This document shows, in pieces, positions 1 through 8,135 of a stretch of 64,000 nt of DNA; positions within the stretch are counted from its first letter, which is position 1; the number at the start of each line of letters is the position of its first letter. This DNA is from Polyangiaceae bacterium. GTDB taxonomy: Bacteria; Myxococcota_A; Polyangia; Polyangiales; Polyangiaceae. Position numbers and translations under genes: made by a program. Under the pieces are notes generated by a model. The model did no database searches and was not told the origin of the DNA. It saw only the letters and a program-made list of their open reading frames with translations. The DNA lies in NCBI GenBank assembly GCA_016712345.1, contig JADJRH010000011.1, positions 124,001-188,000 of the forward strand. Direction: 5' to 3'.

Positions 1-522
1 CTCAACTTTGGGCACAAATTCTGGGCGGTAGGCAGTTCTGACAGTCACCATCTGCGGACAAGTCCCGTGGGTTACCCTCGGACGTGTTTCTACTTTGGCC
101 ACGACGATCCCACGCTGCTCACGCCAAGCGGTGTGCGCGACGTTGTAAAGAGCGGCGACGGCATTGTTTCGGGCGGTTTGTATATGACAGTGAGCGGCCC
201 CAACAACGAACATCCCGGTCAAATGGCAACCGTCGACGGATCGGGTGAAGCGGTGTTTGTCGTGACTGTTGAGTCGCCGAGTTGGTTCAGCGGCGACACG
301 TTGGAAGTCATCGTCAATGGGAAGACCGTTTCTACTGAGCCGCTTCTACCCATTGGTAACGGTCCGTCCAACAAGTTTATGAATCAGGTGACTGTGGCGA
401 TAGATCCAAACGCTGAGCGCAATTGGGTGGTCTTCCACGCGAAGGGTGAGGGTGACTTGGCGCCGCTCCACCCCGGTCGCAAACCGTTTGCAGTGTCCAA
501 TCCCGTCTTCCTCAAAAAGTAG
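1..522 (+). CDS. PHP-domain metallohydrolase, CehA/McbA-like, C-terminal part only
   Basis: The reading frame is open from the first base of the window, so this is the last 173 residues of a longer protein. Near the start is GSSDSHH (visible residues 11-17), followed by PVGYPRT. This matches the last metal-binding motif and following strand of CehA/McbA-type PHP-fold hydrolases, where Asp and His bind the metals. The remaining 140 residues look like a beta-rich tail and end in a typical AVSNPVFL strand. Such proteins hydrolyse phosphoester or carbamate bonds and are often exported; the substrate here cannot be told. The gene stands alone, with 480 bases to the next start. The family call is fairly firm; the function is inferred from family only. 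Confidence 0.7.
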   Translation, partial: LNFGHKFWAVGSSDSHHLRTSPVGYPRTCFYFGHDDPTLLTPSGVRDVVKSGDGIVSGGLYMTVSGPNNEHPGQMATVDGSGEAVFVVTVESPSWFSGDTLEVIVNGKTVSTEPLLPIGNGPSNKFMNQVTVAIDPNAERNWVVFHAKGEGDLAPLHPGRKPFAVSNPVFLKK

Positions 523-1002
523 AGTCAGGTCAATACAGGCTCTCCTCACCAAGACTGAAACGCCTCGCAATGGCTTGAGACGTCTCGCCGCCCGACACGT
601 CGTAATCAACACGGAGTTCCCCAGCGGCGCATGCGCCTCATTCGAACGGCGAGTAACTCGTTGCGGTTGAGTTGTCGATGCAGCAGAAAAGAGCCCGTTC
701 TGGGACGTCCGGCGACTTGAGATGTCCATCACGTCGCCATCCACCGGTCTCGCCGGTCTCTCGTTTTCGTCGTGGCTGCGCTCGCCACAGAACTCCATCT
801 GGAGAACCCGACGCGCCACGCTGTTCGCTTTTCCGCTTGGCGACGGGCAAGGGTGTCCCAAACGTCTCGACAAGACTGGATCCGTGCCTTGCAGAACGTT
901 CCGCTAAAGGGAAGTTACCTAGGAGGCACGGAGATCACGGAGTTCCACGGAGTTTTTTCTAACCGTTGTGACGCTGACGTGCTCGGTGTAGAATGGCCGA
1001 AT
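523..1002. other. Intergenic region, 480 bases, no convincing gene
   Basis: Short frames here have poor composition and no recognisable motif. The only structure seen is a run of three short direct repeats at 927-952, just upstream of the esterase gene, followed by a run of seven T at 953-959. I see no clear promoter. Confidence 0.5.
927..952. repeat. Triplicated CACGGAG heptamer
   Basis: CACGGAG occurs at 927-933, 936-942 and 946-952, so the start-to-start spacing is 9 and 10 bases, close to one helical turn. A related, inverted pair (CTCTGTG and CTCCGTTGTG) lies in the intergenic space at 22750-22769. Similar strings of CACRGAG units occur between genes in other environmental bacteria; what they do is not known to me. 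Both copies are intergenic. Confidence 0.45.
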
Positions 1003-1845
1003 ATGTGGTTTCGGCGGTTTGGTGCGGCTTCGGTATGTGTACTCTCTGTTGCGGCGTGTGACCCCGGTCCTCAAACGGTGTCGGGGTCCACATCGGCCAC
1101 GCCGACGGTAGAAACACGTTCCGACGTGGGGCCGCTCGCCGCGCTGGCAGGTTCCGGGGCGGCCCTTCCACCTGCCACTGTGGATGTTGGGCCTGCCAAA
1201 GTTGACTTTATTCATCATTATACAGGCGGCGCCAAAAGCGGTGATGCGGTGCCGCTTGTCATTGCCATTCACGGCTTGGGTGACAATCCATCTTCGTTTG
1301 TAAAACTGTTTGACGGGTTTAGTGGGAAGGCGCACTTCATTGTTCCGGCCGGCGGTTTGCCTTGGTCCGATGGGTATGCTTGGTGGCCGATTACAGGTCA
1401 AATTGATGAGATGAACATGGCGGCCGGTGTGGAAGCGGCCACCCATCGGCTCTCAACGGCCCTGCGTGAATGGCAGGCGGGCCCCATTGCCGGAAAGCCT
1501 ATTGTGACAGGCTTTTCACAGGGTGGAATGCTTTCATTTGCGCTGGCCGCCAAACATCCTGATCAAATCGGTGAAGCTTTTCCCGTGGCAGGTTTGTTAC
1601 CCACTCCACTTGTCCCCGCGGCCTGGCCGGCGGGTATGTCCAAACCCAGGGTGTTTGCTTTTCACGGCGACTCCGATTCGCGCGTGCCTTTTGCACTTGG
1701 AAAGCGCAGCGTAGAAAACCTGAAAAACCTGGGCCTGGAGGTTGAACTAAAATCGTACGCCCGCGTGGCGCACGCAATTACCCCTGAGGTAAGGCGCGAT
1801 TTGTTCACCGAGCTGGAAGCGGCGATTTCACGCGCTTCAAAGTAG
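1003..1845 (+). CDS. Lipoprotein esterase of the phospholipase/carboxylesterase family
   Basis: A 280-residue alpha/beta hydrolase that should be exported and lipid-anchored: the start gives a basic residue, a hydrophobic stretch and a lipobox ending in AACD (Cys18). The fold is visible as IAIHGLGDN (oxyanion region), VTGFSQGGM with nucleophile Ser in GFSQG, FAFHGDSDSRVPF carrying the acid Asp, and a late RVAHAIT with the catalytic His. This is the layout of phospholipase/carboxylesterase (YpfH/LYPLA-like) enzymes that cleave short acyl esters. I chose ATG 1003 over the much longer open frame from 772 because only the shorter form begins with the signal peptide. The substrate is unknown. It is followed convergently by the hipA-like gene. 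Confidence 0.75.
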   Translation: MWFRRFGAASVCVLSVAACDPGPQTVSGSTSATPTVETRSDVGPLAALAGSGAALPPATVDVGPAKVDFIHHYTGGAKSGDAVPLVIAIHGLGDNPSSFVKLFDGFSGKAHFIVPAGGLPWSDGYAWWPITGQIDEMNMAAGVEAATHRLSTALREWQAGPIAGKPIVTGFSQGGMLSFALAAKHPDQIGEAFPVAGLLPTPLVPAAWPAGMSKPRVFAFHGDSDSRVPFALGKRSVENLKNLGLEVELKSYARVAHAITPEVRRDLFTELEAAISRASK

Positions 1846-1885
1846 CGTGAAGCGCTCAATACCGTGTGTTCGACAATGTGAATGA

Positions 1886-3118
1886 CTATTGCCAGACACG
1901 ATTTTTGAGAAGTGGAACCCGCTTCCAATGGTCGGCGATTTTACCCCAATCGGCTTTTGAAAGGGTAGATCGGTCAGCGGCGTCGGGCCGGGTTTTTATA
2001 AGTGCGTCGATTGTCTCGTTTACCACCGATTCTGCGGAGGTTTCATCGCCGCCCGCATCTTTTATGAGCCTGGTCAGCGAGGATTGGCGAACATCTTCCC
2101 ACCTGCGAGAGCCGTTGAGTTTTAGAGCAAGTTCGTTGGAGACATCGGGGTAGACAACGGTGCCGAGCAAATCATACGCGGGTGTGAGCCGCCCATTGCA
2201 TTGATCAGGGTAGATGAGCGACCAGTTTTTATGGTGCATGTCGGCGTTTCCGATAGCGGCCATAAAAACCAATCGACGGAGGTATTCAGTCAGATCGGCC
2301 GCGCCGGCGACAGCAAAGATCACTTTGGCGATGGCAGTATAATCGCGAAAAAGATATTTGTCGTCCGGGTAGAGCCCAAAAATCTGGGCAAAATCTTCAA
2401 TGTGAAAACGTGTACCCGCCACACCCCGGTCGAATCGGCGAATAGCAAACACGGGCTCCTCGCGCGCAAACGCCGTGCTGGGGATATTTTCAAGATTTGC
2501 GGCGCTTTCCAGCGTCACCTCAGGAACGTTTAACCCCGCCAGGCGGGCCCACGTCATCATTGTGTACTCATTGATGGGTACCCCTGAGTATCTCGGGTCG
2601 GGTAACTTGACTATCCAATCTCCGTTGATGCCACTTGCAGGCAGAGTGAGCCCGCCGTGGTCATTGCGGAGCACTGAAAATTTGAGTTGTACGCCCGCCA
2701 GGGAGAAACGCAGCGCCTGACTTGTACCGCCTGAGGTTCGAGCCTCTGTCGTGTACACCAAGTCCGCATTTTCCTCTTCTTCCGTTGATGCCGAAATCGC
2801 GCGTACCGCTCCCGGCAGGTCATTCGCCAGACGGCGGAGTATTTCAATTTCGTGTTTTTTCTTCTTCCCGATATCTGCCTGTACTTGGGTACGCAGCACA
2901 CCTTCAGGCAAGAGATTGGAAAACCATACCGGCAATCTATCCTTGCCAACGTATTTCCCCCGAAGGTCGTCCTCAAACAGTTGGCCAAGAACCGGGCGCG
3001 GATAGGCTGTTCGATAGGCTTCAAAAAAAGTGAAACTCGTGAGCGTGCCATGGCTGATCGACAAACGCCCAACAGGCAGGTCACCCAAAAGCACGTCCAG
3101 ACCGCGGTCTTCAACCAT
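1886..3118 (-). CDS. hipA: HipA-family Ser/Thr kinase toxin, no HipB beside it
   Basis: A full-length 410-residue HipA-type kinase. Residues 1-110 match the N-terminal HipA subdomain (FSNLLPEG, LANDLPGAV). The kinase core has the glycine-loop/autophosphorylation segment FSLAGVQLKFSV with Ser139, the FDRG strand, catalytic loop GNADMHHKN (Asp293) and PAYDLL (Asp316). The 23-residue spacing of the two Asp matches E. coli HipA Asp309 and Asp332, so the enzyme looks active. HipA toxins phosphorylate targets such as glutamyl-tRNA synthetase and cause dormancy; that target is known for E. coli, not shown here. The usual small helix-turn-helix antitoxin HipB is absent. Instead the start overlaps by 8 bases the end of a DUF262 gene, and this is the last gene of a five-gene operon. 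Confidence 0.88.
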   Translation of the reverse strand: MVEDRGLDVLLGDLPVGRLSISHGTLTSFTFFEAYRTAYPRPVLGQLFEDDLRGKYVGKDRLPVWFSNLLPEGVLRTQVQADIGKKKKHEIEILRRLANDLPGAVRAISASTEEEENADLVYTTEARTSGGTSQALRFSLAGVQLKFSVLRNDHGGLTLPASGINGDWIVKLPDPRYSGVPINEYTMMTWARLAGLNVPEVTLESAANLENIPSTAFAREEPVFAIRRFDRGVAGTRFHIEDFAQIFGLYPDDKYLFRDYTAIAKVIFAVAGAADLTEYLRRLVFMAAIGNADMHHKNWSLIYPDQCNGRLTPAYDLLGTVVYPDVSNELALKLNGSRRWEDVRQSSLTRLIKDAGGDETSAESVVNETIDALIKTRPDAADRSTLSKADWGKIADHWKRVPLLKNRVWQ

Positions 3119-4748
3119 CGCCGTCCTCGCGATCGATTGATGCAGGCCCTACGAGCCCAGCAATGCTGGGACGATCATTTTCTCCCCACCGAGCGTGTTT
3201 GCTACAGAAGTCGTGGACGTGGCGCCGAACGCGATCGCCGCGAAGCCTTGTCGCCGACGCAAAATCCTTGAGCCGAAGTGCGTCGATGGATTCTGCGCTG
3301 AATCCGTGGGACAACAAAACTTCCTCGGTAGCCGCCGAGAGTGCACCGGAAAGCATTTTGGGAGCAATGGGTGGATGAACGATCAACGCCGATAGATCGC
3401 GCGCTGATCGCGCGCTCGCGTCGCTCGGGAGCGGGTGTAAAGAGCGGCTCCTGAAGGATTCTACAAGGTCGCCCACATTTAGAACGCCGCCATTCAACAG
3501 ATGTCTCGGTCCCAGCGCTGCAAGGGCCAACAACTGAACCTTACCCTGAGCCGACCCTAAACGGAATGGTCGGTTTTCATGCTCGGGTTCGTTGCTGGGG
3601 GCGCTCTTCAGGATAACCTGAACGGCCTCTTCTTCGTGGTGTTGTTTGAACAGCTCATCAAGGATTGAACGAATGATGAGAACGCGCTCAGACCTGTGTT
3701 CTCCTGCAATGGACCAACGCCATACCCAGCGCGCAAGGAGGGCGCGCGACCTGGGCAATGGGGTTGGAAATTTAGAAAAGAAGTAACTCAATGCAAAAAG
3801 TACAAATGAATAAGGTAAGAGCGCCGAATGAGAAACATGCGCGTCCTGAATGAGAAATTGGACAGCTTTTACAAGGGCCGACTCGGCTTTCTCAACCGCC
3901 TTTCCAATTGCTACCATGTCATGTAGGTTCTTGTTGGTGACGGTTGTAATGTCAGACTCCTTTACAACCAAGATCACTTTAAAGAGTTGGTCGTCCTCCA
4001 GGTTGCCAAATTCGAGAGCGCGAACACGCTCACGAAGGTCTTTCAAACTCATTTCGGTGCCGGCGGTCTGAAGGAGTGCATTGAAAACCTCACTCCGTTC
4101 AAGGCGCCTTCCGGCGTTGTTCACCCTGTCAAAAATAAGACTGAGGGTTTCTTTATCGTCACTCTCCACAATGTAGGCAGGAACTTTGTACTCGCGAATG
4201 GCCTTGTTCAGCCTCCTCGCTCGACGCACATATTCAGGATTGGCATTCCGCAGGGCCACGTCATCAATCCAACTGTCAAGTGCCTCACTGTTGAGAACAA
4301 CCGACATAGGCATGTGAGCTGTGGAAACTCCGGTTCGTGGAGCTGGAAAAAAGAACGGAGAGGGCGGCCTTCTGTCCTCCGGCTCATCTTCCCACGCTAA
4401 GTCGAAGTGGAGGTTAAACTCATCAAAAGGTGCGCTCGGAGGAGCGAGTACGGCGACGAGGGAAGTTAGGCGTTGCTGTCCGTCTACGATCCAAAGCGCT
4501 TCTTGTAGTTTGGGGCCGTCAATGACCACCGGCCCCAACTGAAAGGTTTCTTCTTCTGCCGGCTTTTTCCAAAAGAGCAACGTGCCAATGGGGAAACCAC
4601 GGTAGATGCTGTCAAAAAAATCGCGGATGTCGCCGGCACGCCACTTGAAAATGCGCTGAAACGCCGGGATTCGCAGTTTGCCGGCCCTGGCGAGGGGAAC
4701 AAGATCCTCGATAGGATAGGTTTGCGCGTTGGGTCGTTGACTCAGCAT
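3111..4748 (-). CDS. DUF262 (ParB/GmrS-N-like) protein
   Basis: The 545-residue product opens with the DUF262 signature: RIPAFQRIFKW at about residues 26-36, a YRGFPIGTLLFW strand near 49-60, and IVDGQQRLTSL with DGQQR at 89-93. Further on, LIFDRVNNAG is the second typical DUF262 motif. DUF262 belongs to the ParB/Srx-like nucleotidase fold and forms the NTP-sensing half of GmrSD type IV restriction enzymes, SspE and related anti-phage proteins. The C-terminal half is alpha-helical with no HNH (DUF1524) nuclease motif that I can see, so a partner would have to be the effector. It starts 3 bases after the permease stop and overlaps hipA by 8 bases, so the two are translationally linked. The family call is firm; a role in defence or as antitoxin is inference. 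Confidence 0.82.
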   Translation of the reverse strand: MLSQRPNAQTYPIEDLVPLARAGKLRIPAFQRIFKWRAGDIRDFFDSIYRGFPIGTLLFWKKPAEEETFQLGPVVIDGPKLQEALWIVDGQQRLTSLVAVLAPPSAPFDEFNLHFDLAWEDEPEDRRPPSPFFFPAPRTGVSTAHMPMSVVLNSEALDSWIDDVALRNANPEYVRRARRLNKAIREYKVPAYIVESDDKETLSLIFDRVNNAGRRLERSEVFNALLQTAGTEMSLKDLRERVRALEFGNLEDDQLFKVILVVKESDITTVTNKNLHDMVAIGKAVEKAESALVKAVQFLIQDAHVSHSALLPYSFVLFALSYFFSKFPTPLPRSRALLARWVWRWSIAGEHRSERVLIIRSILDELFKQHHEEEAVQVILKSAPSNEPEHENRPFRLGSAQGKVQLLALAALGPRHLLNGGVLNVGDLVESFRSRSLHPLPSDASARSARDLSALIVHPPIAPKMLSGALSAATEEVLLSHGFSAESIDALRLKDFASATRLRGDRVRRHVHDFCSKHARWGENDRPSIAGLVGPASIDREDGDG

Positions 4749-4751
4749 ATC

Positions 4752-5927
4752 TTACCTGGCGAAGATGATTTTTTCGCTCTCAAAAAGCCGTGCGGTGGCG
4801 TACAAACACACGGCGGTAAGAAGTGTACACACCGCGGCGGCGAGTAGAAACGGTGAGACGCCGAGCGGTTCACCCCGAAGCACGTCGACGAGCAGCAGGT
4901 CTTGACCCAAGATGGGAATGCTCATCATCCAAAGCTGCGTTTCGATAGGCGCAAGCGCAATGTACATAGCGGGGATAAACGGCAACATCATAAAAAGCTG
5001 AAGGTATGTTTGGGCTTCTTTAAAGCTCTTGGCGAGGGTAGAAAGAAACATTTGGAGCGCCGAGGCGAGAAGGGTAAGTGGAAACGCGGCGGCCAACATT
5101 TGCCCGGCCTGAACCGGTCCGAAGTGGGGTTTAATACCGAGTGATTCAAGCGGGACGGCGCGCACAGTGATTGCAAATGCCGCTATACTGACCAGCAGGG
5201 CTAAGAGAGCCGCAGCCACCGTGGCAAGCCACTTTCCAGTGACAAGGGCACCGCGTGAAACGGGGCAAAGAAGCAACGGTTCAAACGAGCCCCGTTCACG
5301 CTCCCCGGCGGTTGTATCAATGGCCACGTACATTCCACCCGCAAACGCGGCAAACACCAGAAACATGGGGATGCTTGCCAAAATGGTGGCGGCCATTTTT
5401 TCAGGCGTGGCAAGGTCAAGTTCGTTTACGGCGAGGGGCGTGGCAATGTCAGGTGTGACGCCGCGAGCGATTAAACGAAGATGGCCCACCTGACGGCCAT
5501 ACGCGTCAAGCAGGCGGCGAACGCGCATAGAGCGCGTTTGAGCTTTGGTGCGAGATGAATCAAACACAACGGTAATGGGCGCCGGTTCACCTTCGGCGAA
5601 TGCGGCTCCGTAGGTGGAGTCAACCACCACAGCCACATCGAGTTTGCCGAGTTTTACCTGTTCTTCGTAATCGGCGGGGGCATCTTTGACGGGTAGACCC
5701 TGGCGCTCAAAAAATGCGACAAGCGCGGGCGCGTAGACTTTTCCTACCATCGCCACTTCTTGTGACTTGTCTTTGGTTGTCCACGATGTGATCACCTGAA
5801 ACATGAGGGCCAGCGCCACGGGGCCGAGGAGCGGAAAGAGAAGCGCTGAAAGCACCGAGCGAAGGTCACGGGAGTGATCACGCAGCTCTTTTTTGGCGAC
5901 AATGAAGGTTTTTTTTACCTCGCTCAC
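4752..5927 (-). CDS. natB: ABC-2 type permease, NatB-like
   Basis: A 391-residue membrane protein with one N-terminal membrane span, a large extracytoplasmic domain (about residues 60-165) and five further spans in the C-terminal half. The cytoplasmic motif DTTAGERERGSFEPLL after the second span is typical of NatB/CcmB-like ABC-2 exporters. It pairs with the ATPase immediately upstream: its ATG overlaps that gene's stop by 4 bases. NatAB of Bacillus exports sodium; many relatives have unknown cargo, so substrate is open. It is the third gene of the five-gene minus-strand operon and is followed after 3 bases by the DUF262 gene, so transporter and DUF262-HipA pair are likely on one message. Confidence 0.85.
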   Translation of the reverse strand: MSEVKKTFIVAKKELRDHSRDLRSVLSALLFPLLGPVALALMFQVITSWTTKDKSQEVAMVGKVYAPALVAFFERQGLPVKDAPADYEEQVKLGKLDVAVVVDSTYGAAFAEGEPAPITVVFDSSRTKAQTRSMRVRRLLDAYGRQVGHLRLIARGVTPDIATPLAVNELDLATPEKMAATILASIPMFLVFAAFAGGMYVAIDTTAGERERGSFEPLLLCPVSRGALVTGKWLATVAAALLALLVSIAAFAITVRAVPLESLGIKPHFGPVQAGQMLAAAFPLTLLASALQMFLSTLAKSFKEAQTYLQLFMMLPFIPAMYIALAPIETQLWMMSIPILGQDLLLVDVLRGEPLGVSPFLLAAAVCTLLTAVCLYATARLFESEKIIFAR

Positions 5928-6655
5928 GGGGTGGTCTCTCCCTCATCTGAAAGAGCTACAAATGCTTCTTCGAGGCTTGTTTTGCCGGTTAGCTGGAGCA
6001 ATTCATCCGGGGTTCCGTGCGCCCTAACCTTCCCTTTGGCAACCACAACGATTTTGTCGCAGAGATCGGCAACCTCTTGCATGATGTGGCTCGAAAAGAT
6101 GACGCAAACCCCGTCTTGGCGGAGCTTTTTTACAAATGTTCGCAGGGCGCGGGCGCTCTTCACGTCAAGGCCGTTGGTAGGTTCGTCCAGCAACACGTTG
6201 GGGGGATTGTGAACAAGGCACCTGGCAATGGCCACCTTCATCCGTTCACCCTGGCTGAAGCCCTGCGTACGCCGGTCGGCGACGTGGGCAAAGTCGAGCA
6301 CCTGAATCAGCTCATCGACGCGTTGATGAAGCTTTTTGCCGCTCATTCCAAAAAGTTCGCCGTAGTAGAGAATGTTCTCACGCGCGGTGAGCCGAGGGTA
6401 GAGTCCGCGGGTGTCGGGTAAGATTCCAATGCGACTTCGAACTTCGACCGGGTGGGTAAGAACGTTGATTCCATCAATTGAAACGTGGCCGCCGGTGGGC
6501 TCAACAAGGGTGGACAAAACACGCAGCGTGGTGGTTTTGCCGGCGCCGTTGGGGCCCAATAGGCCGGTGATTTGGCCATTTTCTGCTTGAAAAGAAACGT
6601 CGTGAACGGCGGTGACCGAGCCAAACGTTTTGTGGAGATTGGTTATTGAAATCAC
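5924..6655 (-). CDS. natA: ABC transporter ATPase, NatA-like
   Basis: The 243-residue product has all ABC ATPase landmarks: Walker A GPNGAGKTT (residues 34-42), Q-loop before TRGLYP, signature FSQGERMKV, Walker B VLLDEPTNGLD and switch His in FSSHIM. It would power the permease that follows. The frame can be read further upstream, but the start chosen is GTG at 6655-6653 because it forms a GTGA overlap with the stop of the preceding hydrolase gene and places the first strand (ISITNLHKTFG) exactly at the N-terminus as in other family members. The longer version only reads the other gene out of frame. NatA-type is the best match; drug-export ATPases are very similar. Confidence 0.9.
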   Translation of the reverse strand: MISITNLHKTFGSVTAVHDVSFQAENGQITGLLGPNGAGKTTTLRVLSTLVEPTGGHVSIDGINVLTHPVEVRSRIGILPDTRGLYPRLTARENILYYGELFGMSGKKLHQRVDELIQVLDFAHVADRRTQGFSQGERMKVAIARCLVHNPPNVLLDEPTNGLDVKSARALRTFVKKLRQDGVCVIFSSHIMQEVADLCDKIVVVAKGKVRAHGTPDELLQLTGKTSLEEAFVALSDEGETTP

Positions 6656-8115
6656 GGCGAACCGGCAAACGTTGGGAAAAAAGGAGGCCGAACAACGGTG
6701 GATGCGCACTCGGTATTCAGGTTCGAGGGATTTCCGTCTTCTACAAATTGGGAAGCGATGCGCCGAGCACATGCGGTGGAAACGGTGTTGTGCCCTGTCC
6801 CTCCGACAATGACATGCACGCCGTTGGGTAGACTTGCCTGCGCGAGTTCTCCCCATGAAGGCGGGGTTACAGGGTCAAGCGCGCCCGAGAGGAGCAGGGT
6901 AGGGAGGTTTGTTTGAACCGGTTCTCGAAACGCGGCTGGAACGGGGGCCTTTGGCCAATAGTCACATGCGCGGACAATATCGAGAGCCGCTTGGGGCCCA
7001 AACAATGTGTTTTGAGCGGCGGCCTCAATTTCACCGGGTTTGATAAAAGGAATGTCTTCTGAGCAAACGACGCTCAAGAACATACCCACAGCGAATGTGC
7101 GCTCGGTAGACTTTCCAAGTTCTGCGGCGAGCGTTATCAACGGTTCGAACCGACCTGACATTGCTTCGTTGAGGGCAAACGGCAGGAGAGTGGAGATCTC
7201 CGCGGAGTATAAAACACCGCGAAGCGCACCGAGAAAGGTGGCTTTATCGATCACCACTTCTTCAGCAACGCCGGTTTTGGGATGCCGAACCTGAACGCGC
7301 AGAGGTTCATCCGCGAGAGTTTGTACAAATTTGTAAAAACGCTCTTTCAGGTTGGGAAAAGCACCTGCGCAGGCTTGTTCGGCGGCACAATCGACAAACA
7401 GTTGATTGAGCGCTCGCTCGGCGTCTTTTGCCAAGCTGACGGGTAGAACCAGCGCCATGGGGGCCACGCCGTCGAGAATGGATGAACGCACATTGTTTGG
7501 GTAGGCCCGCATATAAGCGAGGGCGGCGCGGGTACCGTAAGACGTTCCCCACAAGTTGAGTTGAGGGTAGCCGAGGGCGTGCCGAACATCTTCGAGGTCT
7601 TGCGTTGCGACCGCCGTTGTATATTGAGTTAGGTCGGCGTCTTGAGCGTCGCGACAACGCTCCACCACGGCGGGGTCAAACTGGGAGTCAAAATGTTCAT
7701 AGAGCGGCGCATTGCTGGGAGGAACTTCACAGAACAGGGCATGCGAATGCCCTGTGCCGCGTTGATCGACAAACACGAAGTCACGACTTTCATGCAATTT
7801 GTCGGCAACTCCCAGCGCAAAACCAACAATCTGCGAGGCCGCCTGGCCGGGGCCGCCCGCCAGAAAAACCACGGGATCGGCCTTGGGCGACGCGGCGAGC
7901 GCCGGCACCACAATCACTTGAATGCCCAAGGTTCGACCGTTGGGTTGGTTGCGATTTTCGGGCACGTGGAGCGTTCCGCACTGCGCGGGCGAACGAACGC
8001 CGGGGAGTGTGCAAGGGCCGAGCTGAAGTGTACGCACCGGTCCGGACGGCTCGTTGCACGCAGCGGCCGAAATCGCCAAGGCCAAAAGTGCCGCAGCGTT
8101 TCGCGATTGTCTCAC
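6652..8115 (-). CDS. Exported alpha/beta hydrolase, TAP-like (proline-iminopeptidase type)
   Basis: About 487 residues with a lipobox (ISAAACN) after a short hydrophobic signal, so likely a lipoprotein. Core motifs are VVFLAGGPGQAAS, the oxyanion/HGGP-type strand; FVDQRGTGHS; nucleophile Ser in LWGTSYGTR; LLLSGALDPVTPP with the acid Asp; and GGTGHNTVS with His. The layout is that of SlpD/E and TAP-like secreted tripeptidyl aminopeptidases and relatives. I prefer GTG 8115 because it gives a compact signal peptide; TTG 8124 is possible. Only about 20 bases separate this start from the divergent glycosidase gene, leaving little room for two promoters. The gene leads the operon that continues into NatAB, DUF262 and HipA. 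Confidence 0.8.
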   Translation of the reverse strand: MRQSRNAAALLALAISAAACNEPSGPVRTLQLGPCTLPGVRSPAQCGTLHVPENRNQPNGRTLGIQVIVVPALAASPKADPVVFLAGGPGQAASQIVGFALGVADKLHESRDFVFVDQRGTGHSHALFCEVPPSNAPLYEHFDSQFDPAVVERCRDAQDADLTQYTTAVATQDLEDVRHALGYPQLNLWGTSYGTRAALAYMRAYPNNVRSSILDGVAPMALVLPVSLAKDAERALNQLFVDCAAEQACAGAFPNLKERFYKFVQTLADEPLRVQVRHPKTGVAEEVVIDKATFLGALRGVLYSAEISTLLPFALNEAMSGRFEPLITLAAELGKSTERTFAVGMFLSVVCSEDIPFIKPGEIEAAAQNTLFGPQAALDIVRACDYWPKAPVPAAFREPVQTNLPTLLLSGALDPVTPPSWGELAQASLPNGVHVIVGGTGHNTVSTACARRIASQFVEDGNPSNLNTECASTVVRPPFFPTFAGSP

Positions 8116-8135
8116 CGGGGCCAAAGTAGCAGTGT

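Noticed and set aside
1860..3120. A HipB-type antitoxin gene near hipA
   Set aside because: I looked for a 70-100 residue helix-turn-helix gene on either side; only the DUF262 gene upstream and the convergent esterase downstream are present.
3111..4748. GmrSD-type nuclease (DUF262 plus DUF1524)
   Set aside because: The C-terminal half shows no HNH pattern, so a nuclease call is not supported.
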